Part shown: positions 43,338 to 51,349 of the stretch, piece by piece | How the letters are laid out: the number at the start of each line of letters is the position of its first letter | Position numbering within the stretch: the stretch's first letter is position 1 | Notes under the pieces: model-generated | The model's input: the letters and a program-made list of their open reading frames with translations, nothing else | Told to the model about the DNA's origin: nothing | Database searches by the model: none | Translations under genes and position numbers: made by a program | Source of the DNA: Sciscionella marina DSM 45152 | Lineage (GTDB): Bacteria; Actinomycetota; Actinomycetes; Mycobacteriales; Pseudonocardiaceae | Reading direction: 5' to 3' | Length of the DNA: 64,000 nt | NCBI RefSeq assembly: GCF_000379465.1 | Contig: NZ_KB905385.1 | Span: 1 to 64,000 of the forward strand

Positions 43338-44972
43338 GTGTACGTGATCGCCGGTGCCGCGGAGAACGGCTGGGATGTGCTGCGCTGCACCGAATCGGGC
43401 GCTGTCCTCGATGCGCGGACGGTGCCCGGCCTTGTCGCCGCGGTGACCGGAATCGAACGCGCCGAGCACCCGCGCTGGGTGTTCGGCGGGGAGGAATACG
43501 CGAGCCTGCTCGAGGCCGGGGTGCGGGTGCGGCGCTGTCACGACCTTGCGCTCGTGGAGTCGATCCTGCTGTCCTTCGAGGGGCGCTACGGCGAACCGGC
43601 CACGCTCGCCGCCGCCTACGCGCGGCTGGCCGGGTTACCCGTTCCGGAGGAGCAGGCGCGCACCCGGCGACCCTCGGCGCAGCCGGTGCTGTTCGAGACC
43701 GAACCGGATCCGCTCCCCGGTGGGGTCAGCCCCGCGCGCGCCTGCGCCGAGGTGCTCGCCGACCAGTTGCGCCGCATCGAGGGCAGTGCCTGGGCACCCC
43801 GGCTGCGGATGCTGGTCGCCGCGGAATCGGCCGGTGCGCTCGCGGCCGCCGAGATGCAGGCGAACGGGTTGCCGTACCGCGCCGATGTGCACGCCGAACT
43901 GCTCACCGGGCTGTTCGGCCCGCGACCGGCGAACGGGGCCCGCCCGAAAGTGCTCGCCGACCTGGCCACCGAGGTCAGCGAGGCGTTCGGTGGCAAACCG
44001 GTGAACCCGGAACATCCAGGCAGCGTGCAGCGTGCCTTCGCCCGGGCCGGGATCGACCTGCCCTCCACCAAGGCCGCCGTGCTGCGCGAGATCGAGCATC
44101 CCGCGGTGGCCCCGCTGCTCAGGTACAAGGAGCTGTCCCGGCTCTACGCCGCGCACGGCTGGTTCTGGCTGGACGAATGGGTGCGCGAGGGCCGGTTCTG
44201 CCCCGAGTTCGTCGTCGGCGGGGTGGTCTCCGGGCGCTGGGCGAGCCGGGGCGGTGCCGCGCTGCAACTGCCGAAGCTGCTGCGCACCTGTGTGCGCGCG
44301 GATCCGGGCCGGCGGCTGGTCGTGGCCGATGCGGCTCAGCTGGAACCGCGGGTGCTCGCCGCGCTGTCCGAGGATTCCCGGCTCGCCGAGCTGGCCACCG
44401 CGGGCGATATGTACGAAAGCCTGGCCGAGGACGCGTTCGCCGGGCAGCGGCACGACGCCAAGATCGCCATGCTCTCCGCGATGTACGGGGGCACCGCGGG
44501 CCACGCGGCCGCATTGCTCGCCGTGTTGCGCAAGCGGTTCCCCGAGGCGATCGGTTACGTCGAGCGGGCCGCGCGGCACGGGGAGCACGGCCGCAGCGTG
44601 CGCTCGGTGCTCGGCAGGACCTCGCCCCCGCCCGCCGCGCTGATGGGCGAGGCCGGCCTGGACTCACTGCGCGCGGCACGCGACTGGGGCCGGTTCACCC
44701 GCAACTTCGTGGTGCAGTCCAGCGCTTCGGACTGGGCGCTGACCGTGCTCGCCACCCTGCGCCTGGACCTGCTCGACGAACTGCCCGATGCCGAACTGGT
44801 CTTCTTCGTGCACGACGAGATCATCGTGCACTGCCGCGCGCGGGACGCGCCGCGCTGCGCGGAACTGGTGGAGCGAGCCGCCGAACAGGCTCGCAGGCTC
44901 GTGTTCGGCCGGACGAAGGTGCGCTTCCCGCTCCCGGCGAACGTGGTGGACTGCTACGCCGACGCCAAGTGA
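43338..44972 (+). CDS. family A DNA polymerase-like protein (PolA paralogue)
   Basis: 544 aa from GTG 43338. Motif A reads 'VADAAQLEPRVLAALS' (catalytic Asp and the Glu kept), motif B 'RHDAKIAMLSAMYG' (Arg, Lys and Tyr kept, the Phe762 position replaced by Leu), motif C 'FFVHDEIIVH'. The N-terminal ~170 residues take the place of the 3'-5' exonuclease but show no convincing DEDD carboxylates, and there is no 5' nuclease domain. This type is a known actinobacterial paralogue of Pol I, annotated as bifunctional exonuclease/polymerase; its role is unclear, perhaps in repair. Confidence 0.85.
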   Translation: MYVIAGAAENGWDVLRCTESGAVLDARTVPGLVAAVTGIERAEHPRWVFGGEEYASLLEAGVRVRRCHDLALVESILLSFEGRYGEPATLAAAYARLAGLPVPEEQARTRRPSAQPVLFETEPDPLPGGVSPARACAEVLADQLRRIEGSAWAPRLRMLVAAESAGALAAAEMQANGLPYRADVHAELLTGLFGPRPANGARPKVLADLATEVSEAFGGKPVNPEHPGSVQRAFARAGIDLPSTKAAVLREIEHPAVAPLLRYKELSRLYAAHGWFWLDEWVREGRFCPEFVVGGVVSGRWASRGGAALQLPKLLRTCVRADPGRRLVVADAAQLEPRVLAALSEDSRLAELATAGDMYESLAEDAFAGQRHDAKIAMLSAMYGGTAGHAAALLAVLRKRFPEAIGYVERAARHGEHGRSVRSVLGRTSPPPAALMGEAGLDSLRAARDWGRFTRNFVVQSSASDWALTVLATLRLDLLDELPDAELVFFVHDEIIVHCRARDAPRCAELVERAAEQARRLVFGRTKVRFPLPANVVDCYADAK

Positions 44973-45130
44973 GCAGGGGAATCGAGGCCACCCTGACCGT
45001 CGAGTGGCGGCACGGTATCGGCGAGGTGGCCGGCGCCCTCCCCGCGGCCGGGCTGCGCCGGAGTTCCTGCACGAGCACCGGTTGCTGCACCTCCTGATTG
45101 ACGAGGGAGACTGGTCTGTCTCATCCTGGG
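44969..45130 (+). pseudogene. C-terminal remnant of a SAM-dependent methyltransferase
   Basis: Directly after the polymerase stop (GTGA overlap) the frame reads 'IEATLTVEWRHGIGEVAGALPAAGLR'. After a frameshift near 45055 it continues as 'EFLHEHRLLHLLIDEGDW'. Together these match the last ~60 residues of class I SAM methyltransferases ('VEWxHxxxEVxxALxxAGLRxEFLxEHxxL'). The Rossmann domain is absent. Confidence 0.5.
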
Positions 45131-45133
45131 TCT

Positions 45134-46369
45134 GTGCAGCAACTCGATCGCGGCCGCGCCTGGGCCGTCCTCACCGGTGCCACGCTGATGCTGTTCGTGC
45201 TGTTCGGTATCGCGTACAGCTACGGGCAGTTCCTCACCCCGATGGCGCGCGCCTTCGGGGTCGGCACGGGCGCGGCCTCGGTGCTGTTCTCGCTGACCTC
45301 GCTGCTGTTCTTCTGCCTCGGCGTGGTCACCGCTCCGCTCGCCGAACGGTTCGGGCTCCGCGTGGTGTTCGGGGCCGGGGCACTGGTGTTCGCGCTCGGG
45401 CTGTTCGCCACATCCCTGGCCACCGCGCCCTGGCAGGCCTATGCGGGCTACGGGCTCGGTGTCGGCCTCGGTATCGGGGCGATGTATGTCCCGGTGATCG
45501 GTGCGCTCGGTCGCTGGTTCGCCCGTTACCGCTCGGTGGCGACCGGGATCGCGTTCTGCGGGATCGGGCTCGGCACGGTCGCCGGTCCGCCGCTGATCGC
45601 GCTGTTGGTCGCCGAATCGGGCTGGCGCGCGGCGTTCCGGATCTGCGCGGTGGTCGCGATCGTGGTGCTGCTGCTGATCCTGTTACTGCTCGCCCCGCCA
45701 CCCGAACCGGCCGATACCGCGCGGGGGAGCGGGCGAGCGGGCGGATTCGGCAGGCTCTACCTCTCCGCATTGTTGCTCAACTGCGCGCTCTACGTGCCGT
45801 ACGTGCACCTCTCGCCATCGGCGGTGCGGCTCGGTCTCTCCCCGGTGCGGGCGGCCGTGCTCGTCTCGGTGATCGGGGCGACGAGCATCGCCGGACGGCT
45901 GCTGCTCGGGCTCGCCTCGGGCCGGCTGCGCACCATGACCCTGTATCTCGGCTGCTATGCCTGTGTCACGCTGAGCCTGCCGATCTGGGCGAGCGCGCAG
46001 GGCTATCCGCAGCTGCTCGTGTTCGCCGCGGTGTTCGGCTTCGGCTACGGCGGTTACATCGCGCTCACCCCGGTGGTGCTCGCCGAGCTCTACGGGGCGC
46101 GCGAACTGCCCAACCGGCTCGGCCTGATCTACACGGCGGTGGGGCTCGGCGCCTCGCTCGGACCGGCCGCGACCGGATTTCTCGTGCAGGCCACCGGTTC
46201 CTATTCGTTCACCGGGTACCTGCTGACCGTGCTAGCCGCCGGTGGCCTGGTACTCGCGTTCGGGCTGCGCGTCGAGCAGAGTCAGGGCGGCGATCCTGGC
46301 CTGGTGCACGGTGCTGCTCCCCCCGGTGATCGAGGTGATCACTGCGGCGCCCTCCATCAGGGCGAATAG
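45134..46369 (+). CDS. MFS transporter (monocarboxylate/oxalate-formate antiporter-like)
   Basis: 411 aa from GTG 45134; a TTG at 45098 with AGGGAG inside the coding frame is an alternative. Twelve hydrophobic segments. 'GIAYSYGQFLTPMARAFGVGTGAASVLFSLTSLLFFCLGVVTAPLAERFG' is characteristic of the MCT/OxlT-like MFS branch. The substrate is probably a small carboxylate. The last ~35 residues after 'LVLAFGLRVEQ' are not membrane-like and run 138 bp into the 3' end of the opposing tetR gene, so the original stop may have been lost. Confidence 0.82.
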   Translation: MQQLDRGRAWAVLTGATLMLFVLFGIAYSYGQFLTPMARAFGVGTGAASVLFSLTSLLFFCLGVVTAPLAERFGLRVVFGAGALVFALGLFATSLATAPWQAYAGYGLGVGLGIGAMYVPVIGALGRWFARYRSVATGIAFCGIGLGTVAGPPLIALLVAESGWRAAFRICAVVAIVVLLLILLLLAPPPEPADTARGSGRAGGFGRLYLSALLLNCALYVPYVHLSPSAVRLGLSPVRAAVLVSVIGATSIAGRLLLGLASGRLRTMTLYLGCYACVTLSLPIWASAQGYPQLLVFAAVFGFGYGGYIALTPVVLAELYGARELPNRLGLIYTAVGLGASLGPAATGFLVQATGSYSFTGYLLTVLAAGGLVLAFGLRVEQSQGGDPGLVHGAAPPGDRGDHCGALHQGE

Positions 46370-46801
46370 CTGTTCGGCGAGCGCTTCGTCCCCGGTGATC
46401 TCGCGCAGGTGCGCGCGGACCCATTCCTTGTGCGCGGTGATCGCGGCGAGCGTCGCCGGGCCCTGATCGTGTTCCCCGTGCGCGTTCACGAAGGCGCAGC
46501 CGCGGAAGTCCTTCTCCGCCGCCCATTCCACGAGCACGTCGAAGAATCCGCGCACCCGCTCCCGGCGTTCTCCTTCGGATGTACGTGCCCGCCAGCGATT
46601 GCGCCAGTACTCATCGCGCTCGGTGAGATAGGCGGCGACCAATTCGTCCTTCGAGCCGAAATTGCGGTACAGGGTCATCTTGGCGACCCCGGCCTCCTCG
46701 ATCACCGTATCGATGCCGACCCCGTGCACCCCGTGCGTGTAGAACAGCCGGTGCGCGGCCTCGAGCAGCCGTTGCCGTCCCGAGTTCGCCTGCGTGCCCA
46801 T
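46232..46801 (-). CDS. TetR-family transcriptional regulator
   Basis: 189 aa. HTH: 'RLLEAAHRLFYTHGVHGVGIDTVIEEAGVAKMTLYRNFGSKDELVAAYL', a strong TetR/AcrR signature. The C-terminal ligand domain 'WAAEKDFRGCAFVNAHGEH' resembles the TetR_C_33 (YxaF-like) type. Starts 9 bp after the Crp-family gene on the same strand, so co-transcribed with it. Its 3' end overlaps the MFS gene in antisense. Confidence 0.88.
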   Translation of the reverse strand: MGTQANSGRQRLLEAAHRLFYTHGVHGVGIDTVIEEAGVAKMTLYRNFGSKDELVAAYLTERDEYWRNRWRARTSEGERRERVRGFFDVLVEWAAEKDFRGCAFVNAHGEHDQGPATLAAITAHKEWVRAHLREITGDEALAEQLFALMEGAAVITSITGGSSTVHQARIAALTLLDAQPEREYQATGG

Positions 46802-46810
46802 GCCGTCATT

Positions 46811-47488
46811 TTAGGTCCCGAAGGCCTTCCCGCGCTCGGCCAGCCCGGCGGGTGCCCGCACCTCGACGCTGCCCTTGCCGATCCGCAGCAGTCCTTCCCC
46901 GGCGAGTGTGCGCAGTGCCCGGTTCACCGAGACCCGGGTCGCCCCGACGGCTTCGGCGAGCCCCTGTTGCGCCCCGGGAAGGTGCACCGTGCCCGCACCG
47001 TCCGCGGCCGCGGCGCTGATCCACGCCGCGACGCGGGCCGTGGTGTCGGCGAAGCTGGCGTGCACCAGTTCGGCGCGGTACTCGCGCAGCGTTCCGGCAA
47101 GGTGGCCGAGCACCTTGGCGTGCACGGTCGGGTACTCCGCGATCAGGACGGACAGTTCCGCGGCCGGCACGAACCGGACCCGGCTGCGGCTGCTCGCCAG
47201 CCAGGTCGCGCTGTGCCCGGAGTGGTCGAAGATCGCCGCCTTGTCCACCGCACAGGGCGCGGTGAACTCGCCGAGGCGGCGGCGCTGCCCGTGCGCGGTC
47301 TCCCGCACCGCGGTCAGCGAACCGGATTCCAGCACGAGCAGATGGGCGCCCGGCTGACCGTGCAATACCACCGCTGCCCCGGCGGCATAGCTGCGTACCG
47401 CGGAGCGTTCGGCGAGCCGCCGCAGCCGCGCCGCGTCCACCGTCGCGAACAGGGGGACCGCGGAGAGCGAACGGAGATCGGCTGCCAC
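46811..47488 (-). CDS. Crp/Fnr-family transcriptional regulator
   Basis: 225 aa from GTG 47488. The cyclic-nucleotide-binding-like beta-roll appears as 'LRRLAERSAVRSYAAGAAVVLHGQPGAHLLVLESGSLTAVRET'. The C-terminal HTH is 'LPGAQQGLAEAVGATRVSVNRALRTLAGEGLLRI'. The cAMP-contacting 'FGExxxxxxxxRSA' motif is not conserved ('LGEFTAPCAVDKAAI'), so another ligand or none is likely. Divergent from the YciI-like gene with only 57 bp between. Confidence 0.88.
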   Translation of the reverse strand: MAADLRSLSAVPLFATVDAARLRRLAERSAVRSYAAGAAVVLHGQPGAHLLVLESGSLTAVRETAHGQRRRLGEFTAPCAVDKAAIFDHSGHSATWLASSRSRVRFVPAAELSVLIAEYPTVHAKVLGHLAGTLREYRAELVHASFADTTARVAAWISAAAADGAGTVHLPGAQQGLAEAVGATRVSVNRALRTLAGEGLLRIGKGSVEVRAPAGLAERGKAFGT

Positions 47489-47545
47489 GGTCCGAGTATC
47501 ACGCGATACAGCGCGGCGCGCCAGTTCCCGCCTAGCCTGCCATGC

Positions 47546-47818
47546 ATGGCTTTCGTACTGACACTGGAATTCGGCGCCGATGAACGCAGGCTGGCCGCGC
47601 GCCCCGCGCACCGGGAACGGCTGACCCGGCTGCACGCCGATGGCGTGCTGCTGATGGCCGGGCCATGGCGGGACGGATCCGGAGCACTGCTGGTGTTCGA
47701 CACGGACGAATCCGGGATCGAGGCGGAGCTCGCCGCGGACCCGTACTACCGGACCCCGGGTGTCACGGTGCGCGAGATCCGGGAGTGGAGCCCGCTTCCC
47801 GGCCTCAGGCCCGGCTGA
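47546..47818 (+). CDS. YciI-like small protein
   Basis: 90 aa: 'RPAHRERLTRLHADGVLLMAGPWRDGSGALLVFDTDESGIEAELAADPYYRTPGV' contains the conserved His, 'GP' and Asp of the ferredoxin-like YCII domain. Members may act as small hydrolases or isomerases, mostly uncharacterised. ATG 47546. Its 3' end overlaps the lactate monooxygenase-like gene by 14 bp in antisense. Confidence 0.85.
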   Translation: MAFVLTLEFGADERRLAARPAHRERLTRLHADGVLLMAGPWRDGSGALLVFDTDESGIEAELAADPYYRTPGVTVREIREWSPLPGLRPG

Positions 47819-48968
47819 GGGTGTGCCTGCCGAGATCGGCGAGTTCCCGGTTGCCCGAAAGACTCAGCGTCAGATCCAGTTCGGCGAGGAAACCACGCAG
47901 CGTGTGCCGCACCCCGGCCTGCCCGGCGTGCGCGAGCCCGTAGGCGTAGGGACGGCCGAGCAGCACGGCGCGTGCCCCGAGCGACAGTGCCTTGATGGCG
48001 TCCGCCCCGGTGCGGATCCCGGAGTCGAACAGGATCTCGATCCGGTCCCCGACGGCCTCGGCGATCCCGGGCAGCGCGTCGAGTGAGGCGATCGCACCGT
48101 CCACCTGACGCCCGCCGTGGTTGGACACGACGATCCCGTCCATCCCGGCCTCGACGGCCCGGCGCGCGTCGTCGATGTGCTGGATCCCTTTGAGCACAAT
48201 GGGTCCGCCCCAGTGCTCACGCAGAAACGGGAGATTCTCCCAATTCCGGTCGGTTCCGCTGAACATCGGCAGCCAGTGCGCGACCGCGGATCCGAGGTCT
48301 TCCTCGGGGCTCGCGGACAGTCCCGCGCGGAACACCGGATCGGAGAAGTAGACCTCGGTGCCGATCCCGCGCAGGAAGGGCAGATAGGCCGAATCGAGGT
48401 CGCTCGGGCGCCAGCCGAGCTGCCAGGTGTCCAGGGTGACCACGAGCGTGGTGAAATCGGCCTTCTCGGCGCGTTGCAGGATGCTCACGCACACGTCCGG
48501 ATCGTTCGGCCAGTAGAGCTGGAACCAGCGCGATCCCTCTCCGTTGGCCTCGGCGACATCCTCGATGGAGTACGAGGAGGCGGTGGACATCACCATCGGC
48601 ACCCCCAGTTCCGCCGCCGCCCGCGCGGTGGCGAGTTCCCCTTCCGGATGCAGGATGGACTGCACGCCGATCGGGGCGAGCAGTACCGGTGCCGGCATCA
48701 TCGTGCCGAGCACCTCGGTGGCCGTTTGCCGCGCGGTCGCGTCCCGCAGCATGCGGGGCACGATGCGCCAGTTGTCGAATGCCGCCCGATTCGCCTCGGC
48801 GGTCTTGCCCGCTCCGGCCGCTCCGGCCACATAGCCGAAGGCCTCTTTCGGCATGATTTCCCGTGCACTGGATTCCAGGCCGGCGCCATTCGTGGTGAAC
48901 GGAGGAACCTGGTCGGCGAGCCCCGCCGCGTAAATTTCGCTCTGATAACTGCCATGCCCCGCTGTCAT
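47805..48968 (-). CDS. FMN-dependent alpha-hydroxy acid oxidase, lactate 2-monooxygenase-like
   Basis: 387 aa from ATG 48968 with GGAGAAA upstream. 'SYQSEIYAAGL' at the start, 'LLAPIGVQSILHPEGELATARAAAELGVPMVMSTASSYSIEDVAE', 'FTTLVVTLDTWQLGWRPSDLDSAYLPFLRG' and the catalytic 'IVVSNHGGRQVDGAIASLDALPGIAEAVG' with its His follow Mycobacterium lactate monooxygenase closely. It oxidises 2-hydroxy acids using FMN. L-lactate is the default substrate; mandelate or 4-hydroxymandelate would link it to MdlC, but it is 30 kb away, so this is speculative. Confidence 0.9.
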   Translation of the reverse strand: MTAGHGSYQSEIYAAGLADQVPPFTTNGAGLESSAREIMPKEAFGYVAGAAGAGKTAEANRAAFDNWRIVPRMLRDATARQTATEVLGTMMPAPVLLAPIGVQSILHPEGELATARAAAELGVPMVMSTASSYSIEDVAEANGEGSRWFQLYWPNDPDVCVSILQRAEKADFTTLVVTLDTWQLGWRPSDLDSAYLPFLRGIGTEVYFSDPVFRAGLSASPEEDLGSAVAHWLPMFSGTDRNWENLPFLREHWGGPIVLKGIQHIDDARRAVEAGMDGIVVSNHGGRQVDGAIASLDALPGIAEAVGDRIEILFDSGIRTGADAIKALSLGARAVLLGRPYAYGLAHAGQAGVRHTLRGFLAELDLTLSLSGNRELADLGRHTLSRA

Positions 48969-49300
48969 CCTGATTTCTCCCTGTGTGCGCCCGCACCCCC
49001 CGCGTAATAAGCGTGCCAAACAAGATCATGTTTTAACAGGCCGCCGGATGAGCAACATCCGAAATCGTTGTGCTACTCCGGCGAGTACCAATCACTGTGT
49101 GGCCGAGATCGACTACTACGGTGAGTAGCTCGACTGGAGTCGCATACTCCAAATGGGGTGGATTTTCCCGGCTTATCCGCCCGGTCCGGTGCAAAACGGT
49201 CAGCGCAATGAGGCAGGGACTTTGGGATTCTTCGCAGGTGAGGCACCCTTCGAACAAGCGCGACGAGGCGAGTGGCACACTATCGACCTTGGTGAGGACC
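48969..49300. other. intergenic region upstream of the hydroxy acid oxidase and membrane protein genes
   Basis: About 330 bases with relatively low GC at the left (AAATCATGTTTTAACAGG-like stretch near 49023-49038), likely the oxidase promoter. No gene or clear repeat is visible. Confidence 0.45.
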
Positions 49301-49825
49301 ATGCACAACCGGGCACTCAGCGTTACGGGGCTTCTGGGCGCCCGGGTGCGCGCCCTGCACCTGGTCGGTCCGGCCGCGATGGTAAAGGCGCTGGACGCGT
49401 TCGTGCAGCTCGCCTTCGCCACGCTGCTCGTGCTGATCCCGGGCGGCGTGCTCTCCGGCGCGCCGAACATTCTGGTCACCCGGGACATGGTGGGAGACCC
49501 TGGGAAGCGGTTCGCGGTGCACATCGCGACGGCGAGTGAACGGATGCGCCCCGATGGGCATATGTGGCTGATCATCGGTCTGTTCGCGGTCGCCGCGGTG
49601 AAGCTGGTGCTCGCGCTGCTCGTGCTGCTGCGGGCGAGGTTCGCGAACCTGGCCGCGGTGCTCGTTTTCGGCTTCCTGACCGTGTTCGAGGCATTGTGGT
49701 CGGCACACGGCAGCCCGCTGCTGATGGCGATCGTCGCGGTGGACGCGGCGATCGTCGTGGTGCTGGCGACCCAGCTGCACCCTAGCGGTCAGGTCGCCGG
49801 AGACCGAGCCGTACCGCGCTCGTGA
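49301..49825 (+). CDS. small integral membrane protein (DUF2127-like)
   Basis: 174 aa from ATG 49301 after GGTGAGG. Four hydrophobic segments: 'ALDAFVQLAFATLLVLIPGGVL', 'MWLIIGLFAVAAVKLVLALLVLL', 'LAAVLVFGFLTVFEALWSAHG' and 'LLMAIVAVDAAIVVVLATQL'. Topology and the Phe/Glu/Trp pattern of the third helix resemble the DUF2127 family. Function unknown. The 3' end overlaps the opposing SDR gene by 44 bp. Confidence 0.75.
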   Translation: MHNRALSVTGLLGARVRALHLVGPAAMVKALDAFVQLAFATLLVLIPGGVLSGAPNILVTRDMVGDPGKRFAVHIATASERMRPDGHMWLIIGLFAVAAVKLVLALLVLLRARFANLAAVLVFGFLTVFEALWSAHGSPLLMAIVAVDAAIVVVLATQLHPSGQVAGDRAVPRS

Positions 49826-50621
49826 CCAGCTGCTGATACCGCGAACCGAGGGCGCGCGGCATTCCGTCGATCGCGACCGCGTCGAAACCGATCAGCACTC
49901 GCGCCGAATTCTTGCGCACCGCACCGAGAATGCGCCGCGCCGCCGCGTCCGGGGTGGTGCGCGCGATCCGGTCGAACGCCGCGCCCATGTCCTGCCCGAC
50001 CGCGGGGCGGTAACCGTCCGCCTGGCGGGCACTGCGGGCGATATTGGTGCGGATACCACCGGGGTGCACACAGGTGACCCCGACCGGATGTTTCGCGATG
50101 CGCATTTCCTGGCGGAGGCTTTCGGTGAATCCGCGCACCCCGAATTTGGCGGCACAGTACGCGCTCTGCGTCGGAACCCCGATCAGCCCGAACACGCTCG
50201 AGATATTGACCAGGTGCCCGTCCCCGGAGTCGATGAGGTGCGGCAGAAACGCCTTGCTCCCGTTGATGACCCCGTGGAAATTGATGCCCAGGATCCAGTC
50301 CAGGTCCTCGAAGGAGGTCTCCTCGAGGGCACCGACGAGCGCCACCCCCGCGTTGTTCACCATCAGGTTGACCGCGCCGAAATCGGCCCGCACCGCATCG
50401 GCATGCTCGACCACCGCGGCCCGGTCGGCCACATCCAGGGCATAGGAGCGCACCTGCGCACCCGCGCGCTCGCAGGCGGCGGCGGTCTCGGCGAGCCCAT
50501 CGGCGTTGACGTCCGAGAGCGCCAGCCGCGCGTTCGCGGCGGCGAGCTGACGGGCCAGGGCGGCACCGATCCCCGAACCGGCCCCGGTGATCACGGCGAC
50601 CTTGCCATTCACGTTCCGCAT
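49782..50621 (-). CDS. short-chain dehydrogenase/reductase
   Basis: 279 aa. Cofactor motif 'AVITGAGSGIGAALARQL', 'NNAGVALVG', the catalytic Ser in 'HLVNISSVFGLIG' and Tyr-x3-Lys in 'SAYCAAKFGVRG' are all present: a classical SDR. The Asp in 'LALSDVNADG' suggests NAD preference. Substrate unknown. A perfect 19-bp palindrome ends 8 bp upstream of its ATG, so the gene is probably repressed by a TetR-type protein encoded elsewhere. Confidence 0.9.
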   Translation of the reverse strand: MRNVNGKVAVITGAGSGIGAALARQLAAANARLALSDVNADGLAETAAACERAGAQVRSYALDVADRAAVVEHADAVRADFGAVNLMVNNAGVALVGALEETSFEDLDWILGINFHGVINGSKAFLPHLIDSGDGHLVNISSVFGLIGVPTQSAYCAAKFGVRGFTESLRQEMRIAKHPVGVTCVHPGGIRTNIARSARQADGYRPAVGQDMGAAFDRIARTTPDAAARRILGAVRKNSARVLIGFDAVAIDGMPRALGSRYQQLVTSAVRLGLRRPDR

Positions 50622-50628
50622 GAAGCAG

Positions 50629-50647
50629 AACTTACTGTTAGTAAGTT
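50629..50647. promoter_or_regulatory. perfect palindrome AACTTACT-GTT-AGTAAGTT
   Basis: An 8-3-8 inverted repeat immediately upstream of the SDR start, AT-rich in a GC-rich genome and of the size and form of TetR-family operators. It lies in the 40-bp gap after the membrane-protein gene. Confidence 0.7.
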
Positions 50648-50661
50648 AGATGCGCAAGGTG

Positions 50662-51261
50662 TCAGGTGGGGACTTTCGCGCGGCTCAGGCTCGCCCACAC
50701 CGGGCCGAGGAGGAACCAGATCAGACCCACCATGAGCAGTTTCGGCAGTACGCCCTGCCACAGCGCCGAGGTGGCCGCGAGTGAACTCACCCCGAAGGTC
50801 AGCGCCGCCATGGCCGCCGCGGTGATGGCCACGGCGAGCGCGTACTTGCCGAACTCGCGCCATTCCTTCGCCGCGCGTCCGGGCTCGCCGTAGCGCGGTG
50901 GTTTCATCGGCCGCGGTCCGCCGGCGAACCGGTAGGCGAACCAGCCGTCCGCCCAGCGCACCATGGAATGCCCGAAGGCGACGCTGAACCCGAGGTACGC
51001 GGTGCCGAGCGCATGCCAGCCGGTCGCCGCGGCCCCGCCGGAGAGGCCGAAGCCGATGGCCACGAGCAGCACCAGGTCCACGATCGGCACACACAGCAGC
51101 AGTCCGGCACCGGTGCGCCGCATCCGCAGCGGATACCGGAATATCAGCCCCAGCGCGATCAGCACCCAGAAGGCGATCTCCGCGCCGAGCATCACCGCGG
51201 CGACCGGATTGGCGCCGAAGAACCCGAGAATCTTCCCCATGGGCACCAGCCTGCCGACCAT
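50662..51261 (-). CDS. hypothetical integral membrane protein
   Basis: 199 aa with about five hydrophobic helices, among them 'AAVMLGAEIAFWVLIALGLIF', 'GAGLLLCVPIVDLVLLVAIGFGL' and 'LALAVAITAAAMAALTFGVSSLAA'-like stretches. Conserved-looking polar loops are 'FRYPLRMRRTG' and 'GHSMVRWADGWFAYRF'. No family with known function was recognised; related actinobacterial proteins are annotated as hypothetical membrane proteins. Divergent from the first histidine kinase gene (89 bp apart). Confidence 0.75.
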   Translation of the reverse strand: MVGRLVPMGKILGFFGANPVAAVMLGAEIAFWVLIALGLIFRYPLRMRRTGAGLLLCVPIVDLVLLVAIGFGLSGGAAATGWHALGTAYLGFSVAFGHSMVRWADGWFAYRFAGGPRPMKPPRYGEPGRAAKEWREFGKYALAVAITAAAMAALTFGVSSLAATSALWQGVLPKLLMVGLIWFLLGPVWASLSRAKVPT

Positions 51262-51349
51262 GGCCCGCCCGCACCTCGGCCATCGGTCGCGACCTGCCTC
51301 AGTCTTTCGACGGAGCTGGTGTGCCCGGGTGCTGTGGTGTCATGGGGGC

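Noticed and set aside
49020-49300. Extended N-terminus of the membrane protein or a gene fragment upstream of it
   Set aside because: Residues encoded upstream of ATG 49301 are polar and unlike the family; GGTGAGG at 49291 supports the later start.
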